DNA of 64,000 nt, from positions 1-64,000 of the forward strand of contig ONPG01000021.1 of NCBI GenBank assembly GCA_900319645.1, read 5' to 3'. Below are positions 17,639 to 27,036 of this stretch, piece by piece. The translations under genes and the position numbers were made by a program. The stretch comes from an uncultured Bacteroidales bacterium (GTDB taxonomy: Bacteria; Bacteroidota; Bacteroidia; Bacteroidales; Paludibacteraceae). Every line of letters starts with the position of its first letter. Position 1 is the stretch's first letter. The notes beneath the pieces were generated by a model. That model was not told the origin of the DNA. It saw only the letters and a program-made list of their open reading frames with translations, and did not search any database.

Positions 17639-18867
17639 TCATTCTCGCTATGGCAGTCCTATGGGCAGCATGCACGTCCACCAACACGCCGGACGAAAGA
17701 CGGGTGGCGAGCACAATGTCCAAGTCTGCCAAGCGCGGAGTAGCATTCAATTTCGCTGTGGCAGAAGATCTGCCGCTGTTGAGCGATGCTATCTCGTGGA
17801 ACTACAACTGGGGCAATGACCAGAACCCTACTGCCGCCTCCTGGATGGATATGGAGGGGATTGATTTCTGCCCGATGTGCTGGAGTGGCAATTATAGCGC
17901 CGACCGGATCCGTGCCTACGTGGCGGCTCATCCGAATACCAAGTATCTGTTGACCTTCAATGAACCGAACCTGAAAGATCAGGCACGCATGACTCCGGCA
18001 GAGGCAGCGGCTATGTGGGCTCCGGTGGTAGCCTTAGCCAAAGAGCTGAAACTCAAGCTCGTTTCGCCGGCAATGAACTATGGCACGTTAGCCGGCTACA
18101 GCGATCCCATCAAATGGCTGGATGAGTTCTTCGCCCAACCCGGTGTGTCAATTGATGATATAGATGCGATTTCCATTCATTGCTATATGGCTAATCCGCA
18201 AGCACTGCGAAACTATGTGGCGATGTTCTATAAGTACAATAAACCCATCTGGTTGACGGAGTTCTGCGCATGGGAGGAGTATGCCATCCATTCGGAAGAG
18301 GATCAGATGACCTATATGTGCAGCGTACTTAATTATTTAGAGCAAGACGGCAATGTGGAGCGCTATGCGTGGTTCATTCCCCGCTATAAGCCGGGATTCC
18401 CATATATGCCACTTCTCACCTATTACGCTCCTTATGAACTGACATCCGCCGGAAAAGTATATTGCGGATTCTCTTCTTTTGACCGCTCTGTATGGTTCCG
18501 CGGCGAGAAACAAGTGCAAGCCTCCAATTATATAGGAGTGTCGGATTTCGCAGTTCAGGTCCGTCCTTCATCGGATGGAGAAGGACTGATGCTATCCCGG
18601 TTTGCAGAATCGCAATATGCAGATTACCAGATATACATTCCGAGCGATGTGCAGACTCTTGCTCTTCGATATGCCGCATTGGGAAAAGCTATAGTGGCTA
18701 TATGGATAGACGACGAACCGACAGCCATAACTTCCCTCGCCGCAACAGGGGGCATGGACGAATGGACTATTGCTGAAATTGCCGCGTCTCTGAAAGCAGG
18801 CTACCACACGTTGCGATTAGAAATGCAAGAAGGTGTGATTAATATCAACTGGTTTAAACTCAATTAA
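17617..18867 (+). CDS. GH128 beta-1,3-glucanase lipoprotein with C-terminal beta domain
   Basis: 416 aa. The lipobox LWAAC gives Cys19. Residues about 40-290 form a glycosyl hydrolase catalytic core of the GH128 type (PF11790). The acid/base is predicted as E116 in LLTFNEPN and the nucleophile as E215 in IWLTEFCAW, with the typical SIHCY strand. The last 130 residues look like a CBM6-like beta-sandwich (IPSDVQTLALRYAA, GYHTLRLEM). The ATG at 17617 is preferred over an upstream TTG in frame; it lies inside the end of the GH16 gene. Acts on beta-1,3-glucan at the cell surface. Confidence 0.85.
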   Translation: MAKARTIIILAMAVLWAACTSTNTPDERRVASTMSKSAKRGVAFNFAVAEDLPLLSDAISWNYNWGNDQNPTAASWMDMEGIDFCPMCWSGNYSADRIRAYVAAHPNTKYLLTFNEPNLKDQARMTPAEAAAMWAPVVALAKELKLKLVSPAMNYGTLAGYSDPIKWLDEFFAQPGVSIDDIDAISIHCYMANPQALRNYVAMFYKYNKPIWLTEFCAWEEYAIHSEEDQMTYMCSVLNYLEQDGNVERYAWFIPRYKPGFPYMPLLTYYAPYELTSAGKVYCGFSSFDRSVWFRGEKQVQASNYIGVSDFAVQVRPSSDGEGLMLSRFAESQYADYQIYIPSDVQTLALRYAALGKAIVAIWIDDEPTAITSLAATGGMDEWTIAEIAASLKAGYHTLRLEMQEGVININWFKLN

Positions 18868-18869
18868 AA

Positions 18870-19892
18870 ATGAAACGAAGAATTGTATTGGCATTGGTTT
18901 TGGCGATGGCTATGGTAAGTCAAGCGCAAGAATATACCCTTGTCTGGAACGAAGACTTCACCGACGGGGCGCTGGATACGCAGGTCTGGAACATCGAGGT
19001 CAACGGCGATGGAGGAGGCAACAACGAGTTGCAGTATTACTGCGAGAAAGGTGTGTCGGTAGGCGCAGAGCCGACTACCGGCAAACAATGCCTTATCCTG
19101 ACGGCTACCAAAGAGGATTATCAGGGCAAGAACTGTACCTCAGGCCGCGTGAATAGCAAGAACAAAATGACTTATACCTTCGGCAAGATAGCCGCGCGAA
19201 TCAAGTTCCCGCGTACAGCCAACGGCCTTTGGCCGGCATTCTGGCAGATGGGCAATAACTTCGACCATGTAGGCTGGCCCAAATGCGGCGAGACCGATAT
19301 CATCGAGATGGGGCATCAGAACGCGTTCGCCAAAGGCACCCAGGACCGTTTCTTCAACGGCGCAATGCACGTAGGCAGAGCGTGGAACGCCGACTGGTGC
19401 GACGCACAGGAAGCCACGTGGGCGTATTCGTTGCAGGATACCTTCCATATCGTCACGATGGTCTGGACCCCCACCTCTATCGACATGTATATGGATGACG
19501 TCAAGACACCGTATTTCCACGCGGACCTGGAGCCTAACGAAGACGCGGACTATAACCGCCAGCTGGTGTTCGGCAAACCGAACTTTGTGATTGCCAACTT
19601 GGCTGTCGGTGGCAATTTCCCCGGAATATACAATATCGATGGAATCACGGCGCTCAACAACGGTTCGCAGTCCGTATATATCGACTGGATTCGCATCTAC
19701 CAGCGCGGCGATGAGAATCAGTCATTCACTTGCCCCTCGCCGTCCGATGAGATAGAGGAAGAGCATGCGCAAGGGAGCCTCTCCCCGACCCTCCCCAGCA
19801 GGGAGGGAGAAAAGGAGCTTCGCAACGGACAACTGCTGATCCGCCGCGGAGAGAAAACCTATACACTAACCGGACAAATAGTAGAACAATGA
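18870..19892 (+). CDS. GH16 beta-1,3-glucanase, secreted, with C-terminal tag
   Basis: 340 aa, signal peptide 1-20 (ending SQAQ), no lipobox. The GH16 domain has CGETDIIEM: nucleophile E141, D143, acid/base E146. After the catalytic domain comes a linker that carries an in-frame copy of a GC-rich palindromic repeat (translated SLSPTLPSREGE). The tag ELRNGQLLIRRGEKTY ends the protein. Two nucleotides separate it from the GH128 gene, and it overlaps the next GH16 by ATGA. It is probably released or attached by the T9SS rather than anchored as a lipoprotein. Confidence 0.9.
   Translation: MKRRIVLALVLAMAMVSQAQEYTLVWNEDFTDGALDTQVWNIEVNGDGGGNNELQYYCEKGVSVGAEPTTGKQCLILTATKEDYQGKNCTSGRVNSKNKMTYTFGKIAARIKFPRTANGLWPAFWQMGNNFDHVGWPKCGETDIIEMGHQNAFAKGTQDRFFNGAMHVGRAWNADWCDAQEATWAYSLQDTFHIVTMVWTPTSIDMYMDDVKTPYFHADLEPNEDADYNRQLVFGKPNFVIANLAVGGNFPGIYNIDGITALNNGSQSVYIDWIRIYQRGDENQSFTCPSPSDEIEEEHAQGSLSPTLPSREGEKELRNGQLLIRRGEKTYTLTGQIVEQ
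19778..19808. repeat. In-frame GC-rich palindromic repeat (copy 1)
   Basis: 31 nt (CCTCTCCCC...GGGAGGGA) that differ at two positions from 52818-52848 and match the reverse complement of 27911-27944 in pattern. Here it lies inside the coding region between the GH16 domain and the C-terminal tag. Confidence 0.75.
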
Positions 19893-20878
19893 GAAAGCTT
19901 TTATCTTTGAGCGCAAGCGGTCTTTTCGCTTTGAGCGCAGCGGTCTTTTGTCTAAGCGCTTGTTCCAAGCCGGAGTGGCAACTTGTCTGGAACGACGAGT
20001 TCGACGGCGAGACGCTGAACACCGCCTATTGGAACGTAGAGGACAATGCCCGTGGCGGCGGCAATGCCGAGTTGCAGTACTACGCGCCGAAGAACGTGAC
20101 GATAGAGCGTCACCCCGTATCCGGCGAGCGTTGCCTCGTGCTCAACGCCCAGCGCGAAGATTACAAGAACCGTCCGTGTACCTCCGCCCGCCTGAACACG
20201 CAGGACAAAGTGACGGTGGAGTACGGCAAGGTGGAAGCACGTATCGCTTTCCCTTATACCGCCAACGGTCTATGGCCGGCGTTCTGGATGCTGGGCAACA
20301 ACCTGGCTACCAACCTCGGCGACAATGATGATGTGGACAAACAGTTGGCGGAACTGGCTAAGCAAGGCAGAGTCGTTTGGCCCAAGTGCGGCGAGATAGA
20401 CATCTGCGAGATGGGTCACCACCATGGTATCGAGAATGGCACTCAGGACCGCTATTTCAACGGCGCGTGCCACTGGGGCGAGTCGTTCAACAACGGCGCT
20501 TATCCCAACGTAGGTCAGTTCCACACCTGGGATTATCCTGTGCAGGGCGATTTCCACTTGTTCACACTCATCTGGACGGAGGACTCCATTGCCATGTATC
20601 TGGACAAAGACCAATACCCTGACGCAGCGCCGTATTTCCAGCTCTCGCTCCGCGGCAAGGAGGTCAATGAGCCCGGGCACTATTTCAACCATCCGTTCTA
20701 CTTGGTGTTGAACCTCTCGGTAGGCGGATTCTTCCCCGCTATGCCGGCAGCCGAGAAATATCCGGAACTCATCACCGCCGATGATCCTTCGTTCCAAAAA
20801 GTAACCGCCCTGCCTGCTGACGGCACGCCGGTGAAGATGTATGTGGACTACATTAGGGTATATAGACCGCTGCGCTAA
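19889..20878 (+). CDS. GH16 beta-1,3-glucanase lipoprotein with large active-site insert
   Basis: 329 aa. Lipobox CLSAC (Cys25). GH16 domain with CGEIDICEM: E169, D171, E174. Compared with the preceding GH16 it has an insertion of roughly 25 residues just before the active-site strand (LATNLGDNDDVDKQLAEL...) and longer loops later (YPNVGQFHTWDYPVQG). These would lie near the substrate cleft and could alter which glucan or chain length is accepted. The signal peptide is encoded by two near-copies of a short repeat. ATGA overlap with the upstream gene. Confidence 0.9.
   Translation: MRKLLSLSASGLFALSAAVFCLSACSKPEWQLVWNDEFDGETLNTAYWNVEDNARGGGNAELQYYAPKNVTIERHPVSGERCLVLNAQREDYKNRPCTSARLNTQDKVTVEYGKVEARIAFPYTANGLWPAFWMLGNNLATNLGDNDDVDKQLAELAKQGRVVWPKCGEIDICEMGHHHGIENGTQDRYFNGACHWGESFNNGAYPNVGQFHTWDYPVQGDFHLFTLIWTEDSIAMYLDKDQYPDAAPYFQLSLRGKEVNEPGHYFNHPFYLVLNLSVGGFFPAMPAAEKYPELITADDPSFQKVTALPADGTPVKMYVDYIRVYRPLR
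19903..19927 (+). repeat. Signal-peptide-encoding repeat, copy 1
   Basis: 25 nt identical to 25425-25449, both encoding the LSLSASGLF / SSLSASGLF part of a lipoprotein signal. A degenerate second unit follows here at 19928-19950 (TTTGAGCGCAGCGGTCTTTT). Confidence 0.8.
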
Positions 20879-20926
20879 AAGAATAAAGACCGTTCATTTC
20901 ATTCACTGAAAGAATAAAGACTAAAT

Positions 20927-22282
20927 ATGAAACTATCTATTAGAGAGAAATTTGGCTACAGCCTGGGTGACACCGCGTCGCATTTTGTATGGGATTTGGT
21001 GGGTTTCTGGCTGTTGATTTTCTACACCGACATCTACGGTCTGAGTCCTGCGCTGGCAGGTGTGATCATGTTCGTAGGCAGTATATGGGATGCCATTATG
21101 GATCCTATCGTAGGTATTATCTCCGACCGCACGGATAGCCGCTGGGGCAAGTTCCGTCCCTATCTGCTGTTCGGATCGGTGCCCTATGCCATCTTGGCGG
21201 TGCTGGCGTTCACCACGCCGGAGTTCGGGCTGAACGGCAAGTTCGCCTATGCGCTCATCACCTGTCTCTTGCTGCGCACGGCGTACGCGTTTGTCAACCT
21301 GCCGTATAGTTCGCTCTCTGCGGTGATGACCGACGACAGCAACGAGCGTGCGGGACTAAATACCTACCGTTTCATCGCCGCTTATATCGGTCAGTTCGTC
21401 GTCACCGGTGCGGCTTTGTATCTGGTCAAATGGTTAGGAGCTATCGGCAATGACGGCGTAGTCAATCAGGCGCAAGGCTACCAATACACCGTAGCCCTCT
21501 TCGGCGTACTGAGTATAGCGTTTTTCCTCATTGCTTTTGCTACCACCAGGGAGCGTGTGCCGCAGCCCGAGAAACAGGACAGCAACGTACTCAAGGATTT
21601 CAAGTACCTGTTTATGAACAAAGCGTGGATCGTGCTCACCTGCGTAGGTATCGTGTCGTTCATCATGTTCGCCATGCAGAATGCCGCTATCGCCTATTAT
21701 TTCAAATACTATATCCACGACGCAGAGAACGTCCAGCTCTTCAATGTGCTGGGTACCGTGGCACTCATCGTCGCCCTGCCTGCCTCCAAACCGCTTGCCA
21801 AACGCTTCGGCAACAAAGCCGTGTATATCATGTCCTCTATCGTGTCGGGGGTATTCTTCTCGCTGATTTTTGTGGCAGGCGACAATCTGCCTTTGGTTTA
21901 TACCTTTAATATCCTTGCCAAGATGGCGTACGCGCCGGCTGTTCCTTTGCTTTGGACGATGCTGGCGGACGTAGCCGACTACGGCGAGTGGCGTTTCAAC
22001 CGCCGCACGACGGGACTCTGTTTCTCCGCCTCGGTGCTGGCGCAGAAACTCGGCTGGGCAATCGGAGCAGCGGCAGCAGGATGGCTGCTCTCGGTGACCC
22101 ATTTCGTAGCGAACGCAGATATCCAGAGCGACACCGCTATGATGGGTATCCGTCTGCTCGTCAGTGTCATTCCCGGCGTGCTCTACGCCTCCTGCGCATT
22201 GGTGATGGCGTTCTATAACCTCGACAACGCTACGATGGAGCAGATGAAAACCGAGCTGGAGGCCCGGCGCCAAAATGCGTAA
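20927..22282 (+). CDS. GPH-family (MelB-like) sugar:cation symporter
   Basis: 451 aa, twelve predicted membrane helices, no signal peptide. The GPH/MFS_2 signature is visible: YSLGDTASHFVWDLVGFWLLIF near the N-terminus, then DAIMDPIVGIISDRTDSRWGKFRPY. It moves a sugar with a cation across the inner membrane. Placed directly before a cytosolic phosphorylase, it is the likely importer of beta-glucan oligosaccharides from the periplasm. The exact substrate is inferred from context. Confidence 0.9.
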   Translation: MKLSIREKFGYSLGDTASHFVWDLVGFWLLIFYTDIYGLSPALAGVIMFVGSIWDAIMDPIVGIISDRTDSRWGKFRPYLLFGSVPYAILAVLAFTTPEFGLNGKFAYALITCLLLRTAYAFVNLPYSSLSAVMTDDSNERAGLNTYRFIAAYIGQFVVTGAALYLVKWLGAIGNDGVVNQAQGYQYTVALFGVLSIAFFLIAFATTRERVPQPEKQDSNVLKDFKYLFMNKAWIVLTCVGIVSFIMFAMQNAAIAYYFKYYIHDAENVQLFNVLGTVALIVALPASKPLAKRFGNKAVYIMSSIVSGVFFSLIFVAGDNLPLVYTFNILAKMAYAPAVPLLWTMLADVADYGEWRFNRRTTGLCFSASVLAQKLGWAIGAAAAGWLLSVTHFVANADIQSDTAMMGIRLLVSVIPGVLYASCALVMAFYNLDNATMEQMKTELEARRQNA

Positions 22283-22297
22283 ATAGTAAATGATTAA

Positions 22298-25200
22298 ATG
22301 GTAAATGACTTCATGGTACACGGACAATTTATAACCATCAACGGCGAGCGGTTCTACGAGATCGCTAACTACGACGAGATGCAGCCGTTCTTCATCTCGC
22401 TGGCATCGGACACGGATCTGTGGATGTACTTGGCATCCACCGGCGGACTGACAGCAGGCAGACGTTCGCCCAACGAGGCGCTGTTCCCCTATTACACCGA
22501 CGACAAGATCACCGAGAACTATGAGACCACGGGTCCCAAGACGATGATCCGCGTCAAGGGCGACAAGTTCCAGGTGAACGGCGATCTGCTGTGGATGCCA
22601 TTCTCCGACCAGCAGCAGGACGTGTTCGCTATCTCGCGCAAGATAGCCAAATCGATGGTGGGCAACCAGATCGTTTTCTGCGAGGAGAACCACACCCTCA
22701 AACTGCGTTTCTCCTATCTCTGGGCACCCGCCGGCAAACATGGCTGGGTACGTCGTGCCACGATAGAGAACCTCGGCAATTTCGACACGGCGATAGAGCT
22801 GATAGACGGTTTGCAGAACGTACTGCCTGCCGGCGTGGAACGCAAGACCCAGAACGAGTTCTCCACCCTGGTGGACGGCTACAAGAAGACCGAACTGGTA
22901 CCCACCGCCACCAACGCTCTGGCGCTCTTCCGCATGGAGGCTATCCTGGTTGACCGCGCCGAACCCTCCGAGAGTCTGCGGTGCAACACCGTGTATTGCC
23001 TGGGTCTGCCCCGGTGCACCTACAGTGTGAGTCCGGACAGCCTGCGTGCTTTCCGTGCGGGCAAGCAGACAGCTGCTGCCACGGAGTCGAAAGGCGTACG
23101 CGGAGCGTTCTGGGCACAGACCTCCCTCGTGCTGCCTGCCAGAGGTTCGCAAACCTGGTATCTCGTAGCGGACGTGAGCCAGGATGCTGTTCAGGTGCGC
23201 CATCTGATCCGCTGTATCGACCGTACGGACGCCATCGCTGCCATCGAGGCGGCTATGCAGCAGTCCACCGATACCCTCCGCGCTATCGTCGCGCAGAACG
23301 ACGGCGTACAACACACGGCGGACGAACACAACGACGCACGCCATTTCGCCAACGTGCTGTTCAATACCATGCGCGGCGGCTACTATCTGACCTATCCGCC
23401 AATCACCAACGCCATTGCCAATGCCAACGCCAACGCCATAAGGCATTCCTACGAATACCTGCCCCTCACTTTCGGCCGCCGTCACGGTGACCCCTCACGC
23501 CCGTGGAACCTGTTTGACATCCGCGTGCAGGACGATGAGGGTCATCCCGTGGTGGCTTATCAGGGCAACTGGCGGGACATCTTCCAGAACTGGGAAGCAC
23601 TATCCGTCTCCTATCCGCTGTATATCAACCATATCATCGCCAAGTTCCTCAACGCCACCACCGCCGACGGCTACAACCCCTACCGTATCACCGACAAAGG
23701 GATTGACTGGGAGGTGATCGAGCCGGAGAACCCGTGGTCGAACATCGGCTACTGGGGCGACCACCAGATTATCTATCTGCTGAAACTGCTGGAACTCAGT
23801 TTCAACCACGATCCCGAAGCATTGACCGCCCTGCTCAACAGCCGTATATTTGCCTTTGCCAACGTGCCCTACCGGCTCAAATCGTACGCCGAGATAGTAG
23901 CCGACCCCAAGAACTCCATCCGTTTTGACAACGAGGTGCACCAGCGTGCAATGGAGTTGGCAAAGACGATGGGGGCTGACGGCAAACTGGTGCTGGATGC
24001 CCACAACCGCGTGCTGCACACCACGATGGCGGACAAACTGCTGATCACCCTCCTCACCAAACTGAGCAATTTCATTCCCGAGGCGGGTATCTGGATGAAC
24101 ACCCTCCGTCCGGAGTGGAACGACGCCAACAATGCGCTGGTAGGTTACGGTGCGTCGATGGTGACCCTGTGCTATATGCGCCGCTACGTAGCGTTCCTGC
24201 AAAACCTGATTCAAACCGATGTGCAGATAGGCGTCGAGACGCTGGATTTCCTGCGCGCTATCCGCCACGCTTATATGAACGGCAACCGCAAGCAGTTCAC
24301 CGACATCGTCGGCACGGCAGGCGAAAACTACCGCACCAAGGTCTATGCCGGACTGAGTGGCGAGACCGAGACGCTGGAGACAGCCGAGTTGCAGGAATTC
24401 CTCACCGCCACACTCCGCAAGATAGACGAGACCATCCGTCTCAACAAACGCGCAGACGGACTCTATGAGGCATACAACCTCATCCGTTTCACTCCGAACG
24501 ATATCGAGGTGAGCCATCTCTATGAGATGCTGGAGGGACAAGTGGCGGTGCTCTCGTCCGGATTGCTGACCGCAGAGGAAGCGGCAGACCTGCTGGATGC
24601 CATGCGCGCTTCGGCACTCTATCGCGAAGACCAGCGCAGCTATATGCTCTACCCCAACCGCCGCAGGGCATCGTTCCTCGAGATGAACAATATCCCGGAT
24701 AGTGAACTGCTGCAAGCCAAAGGCGAGGAGTGGGTCAAAGCGGGGTATCTCACCCGCGACGAGGACGGAGGCTATCATTTCCATGCCACCTACCGCAACG
24801 CCGCCGGACTGCCGGACGATTTGGCTCAGATATACGAATCGGTCTTCCACCACCACGCTTTCACCGGCCGCAGCGGCACATTCTATAAATACGAAGGACT
24901 CGGCTGTATCTACTGGCACATGGTCAGCAAACTGCTGCTGGCAGTGGGCGAAACGATACAAGCCAATAGCCAGATCAGACCTGCAACAGCTGATAGCCAG
25001 GCAACTATGCTGCGCCTGCGCAAACAATATACTGAAATACGTGAAGGATTGGGCAGTCACAAGAAACCCGAAGAGTATGGCTCGTTCCCGTTTGACCCCT
25101 ATTCGCACACGCCGTCCATGGCGGGTGTACAGCAGCCCGGTATGACCGGACAAGTGAAAGAGGATATCCTCAACCGCTGGTTCGAATTAGGTGTTTCCGT

Positions 25201-25411
25201 ACGCGACGGACAGATCACTTTCTGCCCGACGATGCTGACTGACAGCGATTTCCGCAACGGCGAACTGCGGTTCACCTACTGCGGCACAGAGGTGGTATAT
25301 AGTCGAAAGTCGAAAGTCGAAAGTCAAAAGCCTTATACCCTTACCAAGGAACAGAGTCAACATATCTTTGCCCGCGACGGCCAAGTCAAACAATTAATCA
25401 TCGAACTATGA
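22298..25411 (+). CDS. Cytosolic beta-glucan oligosaccharide phosphorylase (GH94/GH149/GH161-like)
   Basis: 1037 aa, no signal peptide. The N-terminal beta-sandwich (about 1-330, with MQPFFISLASDTDLWMYLAS) is followed by an (alpha/alpha)6 barrel typical of clan GH-Q inverting phosphorylases. The block containing IGYWGDHQIIYLLKLLE at about 490 probably holds the catalytic acid region. The length fits GH149/GH161 beta-1,3-glucan phosphorylases better than GH94 cellobiose phosphorylase (about 800 aa), and the PUL content supports that. The enzyme would split beta-1,3-gluco-oligosaccharides with phosphate to glucose 1-phosphate. Two repeats lie inside the frame, at 23411-23437 (NAIANANANA) and 25302-25329 (SRKSKVESQK). 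Start 22298 or 22313. Its stop overlaps the GH30 start (ATGA). Confidence 0.75.
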   Translation: MVNDFMVHGQFITINGERFYEIANYDEMQPFFISLASDTDLWMYLASTGGLTAGRRSPNEALFPYYTDDKITENYETTGPKTMIRVKGDKFQVNGDLLWMPFSDQQQDVFAISRKIAKSMVGNQIVFCEENHTLKLRFSYLWAPAGKHGWVRRATIENLGNFDTAIELIDGLQNVLPAGVERKTQNEFSTLVDGYKKTELVPTATNALALFRMEAILVDRAEPSESLRCNTVYCLGLPRCTYSVSPDSLRAFRAGKQTAAATESKGVRGAFWAQTSLVLPARGSQTWYLVADVSQDAVQVRHLIRCIDRTDAIAAIEAAMQQSTDTLRAIVAQNDGVQHTADEHNDARHFANVLFNTMRGGYYLTYPPITNAIANANANAIRHSYEYLPLTFGRRHGDPSRPWNLFDIRVQDDEGHPVVAYQGNWRDIFQNWEALSVSYPLYINHIIAKFLNATTADGYNPYRITDKGIDWEVIEPENPWSNIGYWGDHQIIYLLKLLELSFNHDPEALTALLNSRIFAFANVPYRLKSYAEIVADPKNSIRFDNEVHQRAMELAKTMGADGKLVLDAHNRVLHTTMADKLLITLLTKLSNFIPEAGIWMNTLRPEWNDANNALVGYGASMVTLCYMRRYVAFLQNLIQTDVQIGVETLDFLRAIRHAYMNGNRKQFTDIVGTAGENYRTKVYAGLSGETETLETAELQEFLTATLRKIDETIRLNKRADGLYEAYNLIRFTPNDIEVSHLYEMLEGQVAVLSSGLLTAEEAADLLDAMRASALYREDQRSYMLYPNRRRASFLEMNNIPDSELLQAKGEEWVKAGYLTRDEDGGYHFHATYRNAAGLPDDLAQIYESVFHHHAFTGRSGTFYKYEGLGCIYWHMVSKLLLAVGETIQANSQIRPATADSQATMLRLRKQYTEIREGLGSHKKPEEYGSFPFDPYSHTPSMAGVQQPGMTGQVKEDILNRWFELGVSVRDGQITFCPTMLTDSDFRNGELRFTYCGTEVVYSRKSKVESQKPYTLTKEQSQHIFARDGQVKQLIIEL
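23411..23437 (+). repeat. In-frame (GCCAAY)n repeat in the phosphorylase gene
   Basis: GCCAATGCCAACGCCAACGCC and flanking units encode an Ala-Asn run. The same hexamer family (reverse complement RTTGGC) makes up the intergenic repeat copies at 190-266, 30873-30916 and 39561-39600. Confidence 0.55.
25302..25329 (+). repeat. Four tandem 7-nt units near the phosphorylase 3' end
   Basis: GTCGAAA three times followed by GTCAAAA, in the coding region about 27 codons before the stop. Seven is not a multiple of three, so gain or loss of one unit would shift the frame of the C-terminus. Confidence 0.8.
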
Positions 25412-27036
25412 TCAACAAGCTTTCATCTTTGAGCGCAAGCGGTCTTTTCTCTATAGCCATCGCGCTCCTATCCGCATGTACGCCGCAATTAAATTCCACC
25501 TGCGTCTGGCTGACCTCCGAGGCGGGCGACAAGTGCGCCGAGAAAGAAGCAGTGGTGTTCCGCAAAGGCACAGCTGCTGACGCAGTAACAGTGGATCTGA
25601 ACGACAAACGCCAGACGATTGACGGCTTTGGCAACTCGATCACCGAGTCCTCGGTCTTTGTGCTGGCATGCCTGACGCCCGAAGAGCGCCACGCGGTGCT
25701 GGAAGAGATGTATGGCGAGAACGGTGCGAATTTCTCCGCCAGCCGTACGGTAGTGGGTTCGTCGGATTTCACCGTCAAAGGGCACTACTCATACGACGAT
25801 GTGGACGGCGATGAGGCACTCACTCATTTCTCGATGGCTGTTCACCAGGACGGTTTCTCCAAGGCGGAGTACCCGCAGATCAAGGATGAGCAGTTTGATA
25901 TGTGGCAGTGTCTGCACGAGATAGCCGCTATCAAAGCCGGTCAGCAGGACAAAGAGTGGCGGCTGGTAGCTTCGCCGTGGACTTCGCCGGCATGGATGAA
26001 AGACAATCATCAGTTCTTCGACAAGCAGAAACGCTACGGCGGCACGCTGCTGCCCAAGTACTACGATGCTTTCGCACGCTACTACGTCAAGTATCTGGAG
26101 GCATATCGCGAGTCGGGTATCCGGTTCTGGGCTATCACTCCCGAGAACGAACCGATGGGCAATGACGGCAGTTGGGAGTCGATGCACCTGACGCCCGCAG
26201 CCGAGGCGGAACTGATAGGACACTACCTCGGACCCGAGATGGCGAAAGCCGGATTCGGCGATGTCAAGATCCTGGGCTTCGACCAGAACACTTTTGAAGC
26301 CGCACCCTATACGGCGGCTATCTTCGGCGACTCGCTCGCCTGCCGTTATACCGACGGTACCGCCCTCCACTGGTACGGCTCCACCGTCAGCTGTTTTCCG
26401 GAAGTGTTAGACTCCCTGCACGCAGCGCACCCGAACAAACGACTCATTCATACCGAAGGGTGCGTGGATAACCTGGGTCGTGACGGATGGCCCGGCGTCA
26501 GCGACTACGAGGGCTACAAAGAGTGCTGCTGGTTCCTCAACGACAGCTTCTGGTGGAACGCGAATGCCACCGACTGGGCGTACTCCACACCCTGGTGGCC
26601 CGAGTGGCACCCCAAATATGCAGTCACACACCGCTACGCCTCGTATATCATCGACGGTCTCAACCACTGGCTTACCGGCTATATCGACTGGAACGCCGTG
26701 CTCGACTCGATCGGAGGTCCTACCCACGTGTTCAACCACTGCGGCGCAATGCTGATGGTGGATTATCAGAACGACCGGCTCTATTTCACGCCTTATTACT
26801 ATGTGCTGAAGCAATTCAGCCGCTCTATGCGTCCGGGTGACACGGTATTAGGCATAAAGACACAAACGGCCAACCAATCGCTGCATGTTTGCGCCGTCAG
26901 CAAACCCGACGGATCGATTGCCGTCAATATCCTCAACACCGGTGCAGCAGTTACTTTCCCCTTGCAGATCGGCGAATATATAGCGGATATAGCTATGCCG
27001 GCTAACTGCGTAGAAACGATCATCGTGAAACTATGA
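25408..27036 (+). CDS. GH30 glycosidase lipoprotein (beta-1,6-glucanase-like)
   Basis: 542 aa. Lipobox LLSAC (Cys24). GH30 TIM barrel plus C-terminal beta domain: QTIDGFGNSITES at the first strand, WTSPAWMKDN, acid/base E248 in TPENEP, nucleophile E350 in IHTEGCVD, WYGS, and the closing beta domain (VAVNILNTG-like). GH30 enzymes in glucan loci are usually beta-1,6-glucanases or beta-glucosidases. With GH16/GH81/GH128 here, removal of beta-1,6 branches is the likely job, but the subfamily cannot be fixed by eye. It overlaps the genes on both sides by ATGA, so translation is coupled. Confidence 0.88.
   Translation: MINKLSSLSASGLFSIAIALLSACTPQLNSTCVWLTSEAGDKCAEKEAVVFRKGTAADAVTVDLNDKRQTIDGFGNSITESSVFVLACLTPEERHAVLEEMYGENGANFSASRTVVGSSDFTVKGHYSYDDVDGDEALTHFSMAVHQDGFSKAEYPQIKDEQFDMWQCLHEIAAIKAGQQDKEWRLVASPWTSPAWMKDNHQFFDKQKRYGGTLLPKYYDAFARYYVKYLEAYRESGIRFWAITPENEPMGNDGSWESMHLTPAAEAELIGHYLGPEMAKAGFGDVKILGFDQNTFEAAPYTAAIFGDSLACRYTDGTALHWYGSTVSCFPEVLDSLHAAHPNKRLIHTEGCVDNLGRDGWPGVSDYEGYKECCWFLNDSFWWNANATDWAYSTPWWPEWHPKYAVTHRYASYIIDGLNHWLTGYIDWNAVLDSIGGPTHVFNHCGAMLMVDYQNDRLYFTPYYYVLKQFSRSMRPGDTVLGIKTQTANQSLHVCAVSKPDGSIAVNILNTGAAVTFPLQIGEYIADIAMPANCVETIIVKL
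25425..25449 (+). repeat. Signal-peptide-encoding repeat, copy 2
   Basis: Identical over 25 nt to 19903-19927. It encodes part of the GH30 lipoprotein signal. The flanking AAGCTTT is also shared with one mismatch. Confidence 0.8.

Noticed and set aside
21434-23485. 683-codon open frame on the - strand
   Set aside because: Runs across the symporter and the phosphorylase, both with recognisable motifs; an effect of GC-rich codon use.
23600-25153. 517-codon open frame on the - strand
   Set aside because: Lies opposite the phosphorylase and shows no protein-like features.
25302-25329. Heptamer array as a CRISPR-like or regulatory site
   Set aside because: Units are adjacent without spacers and lie in a coding region.
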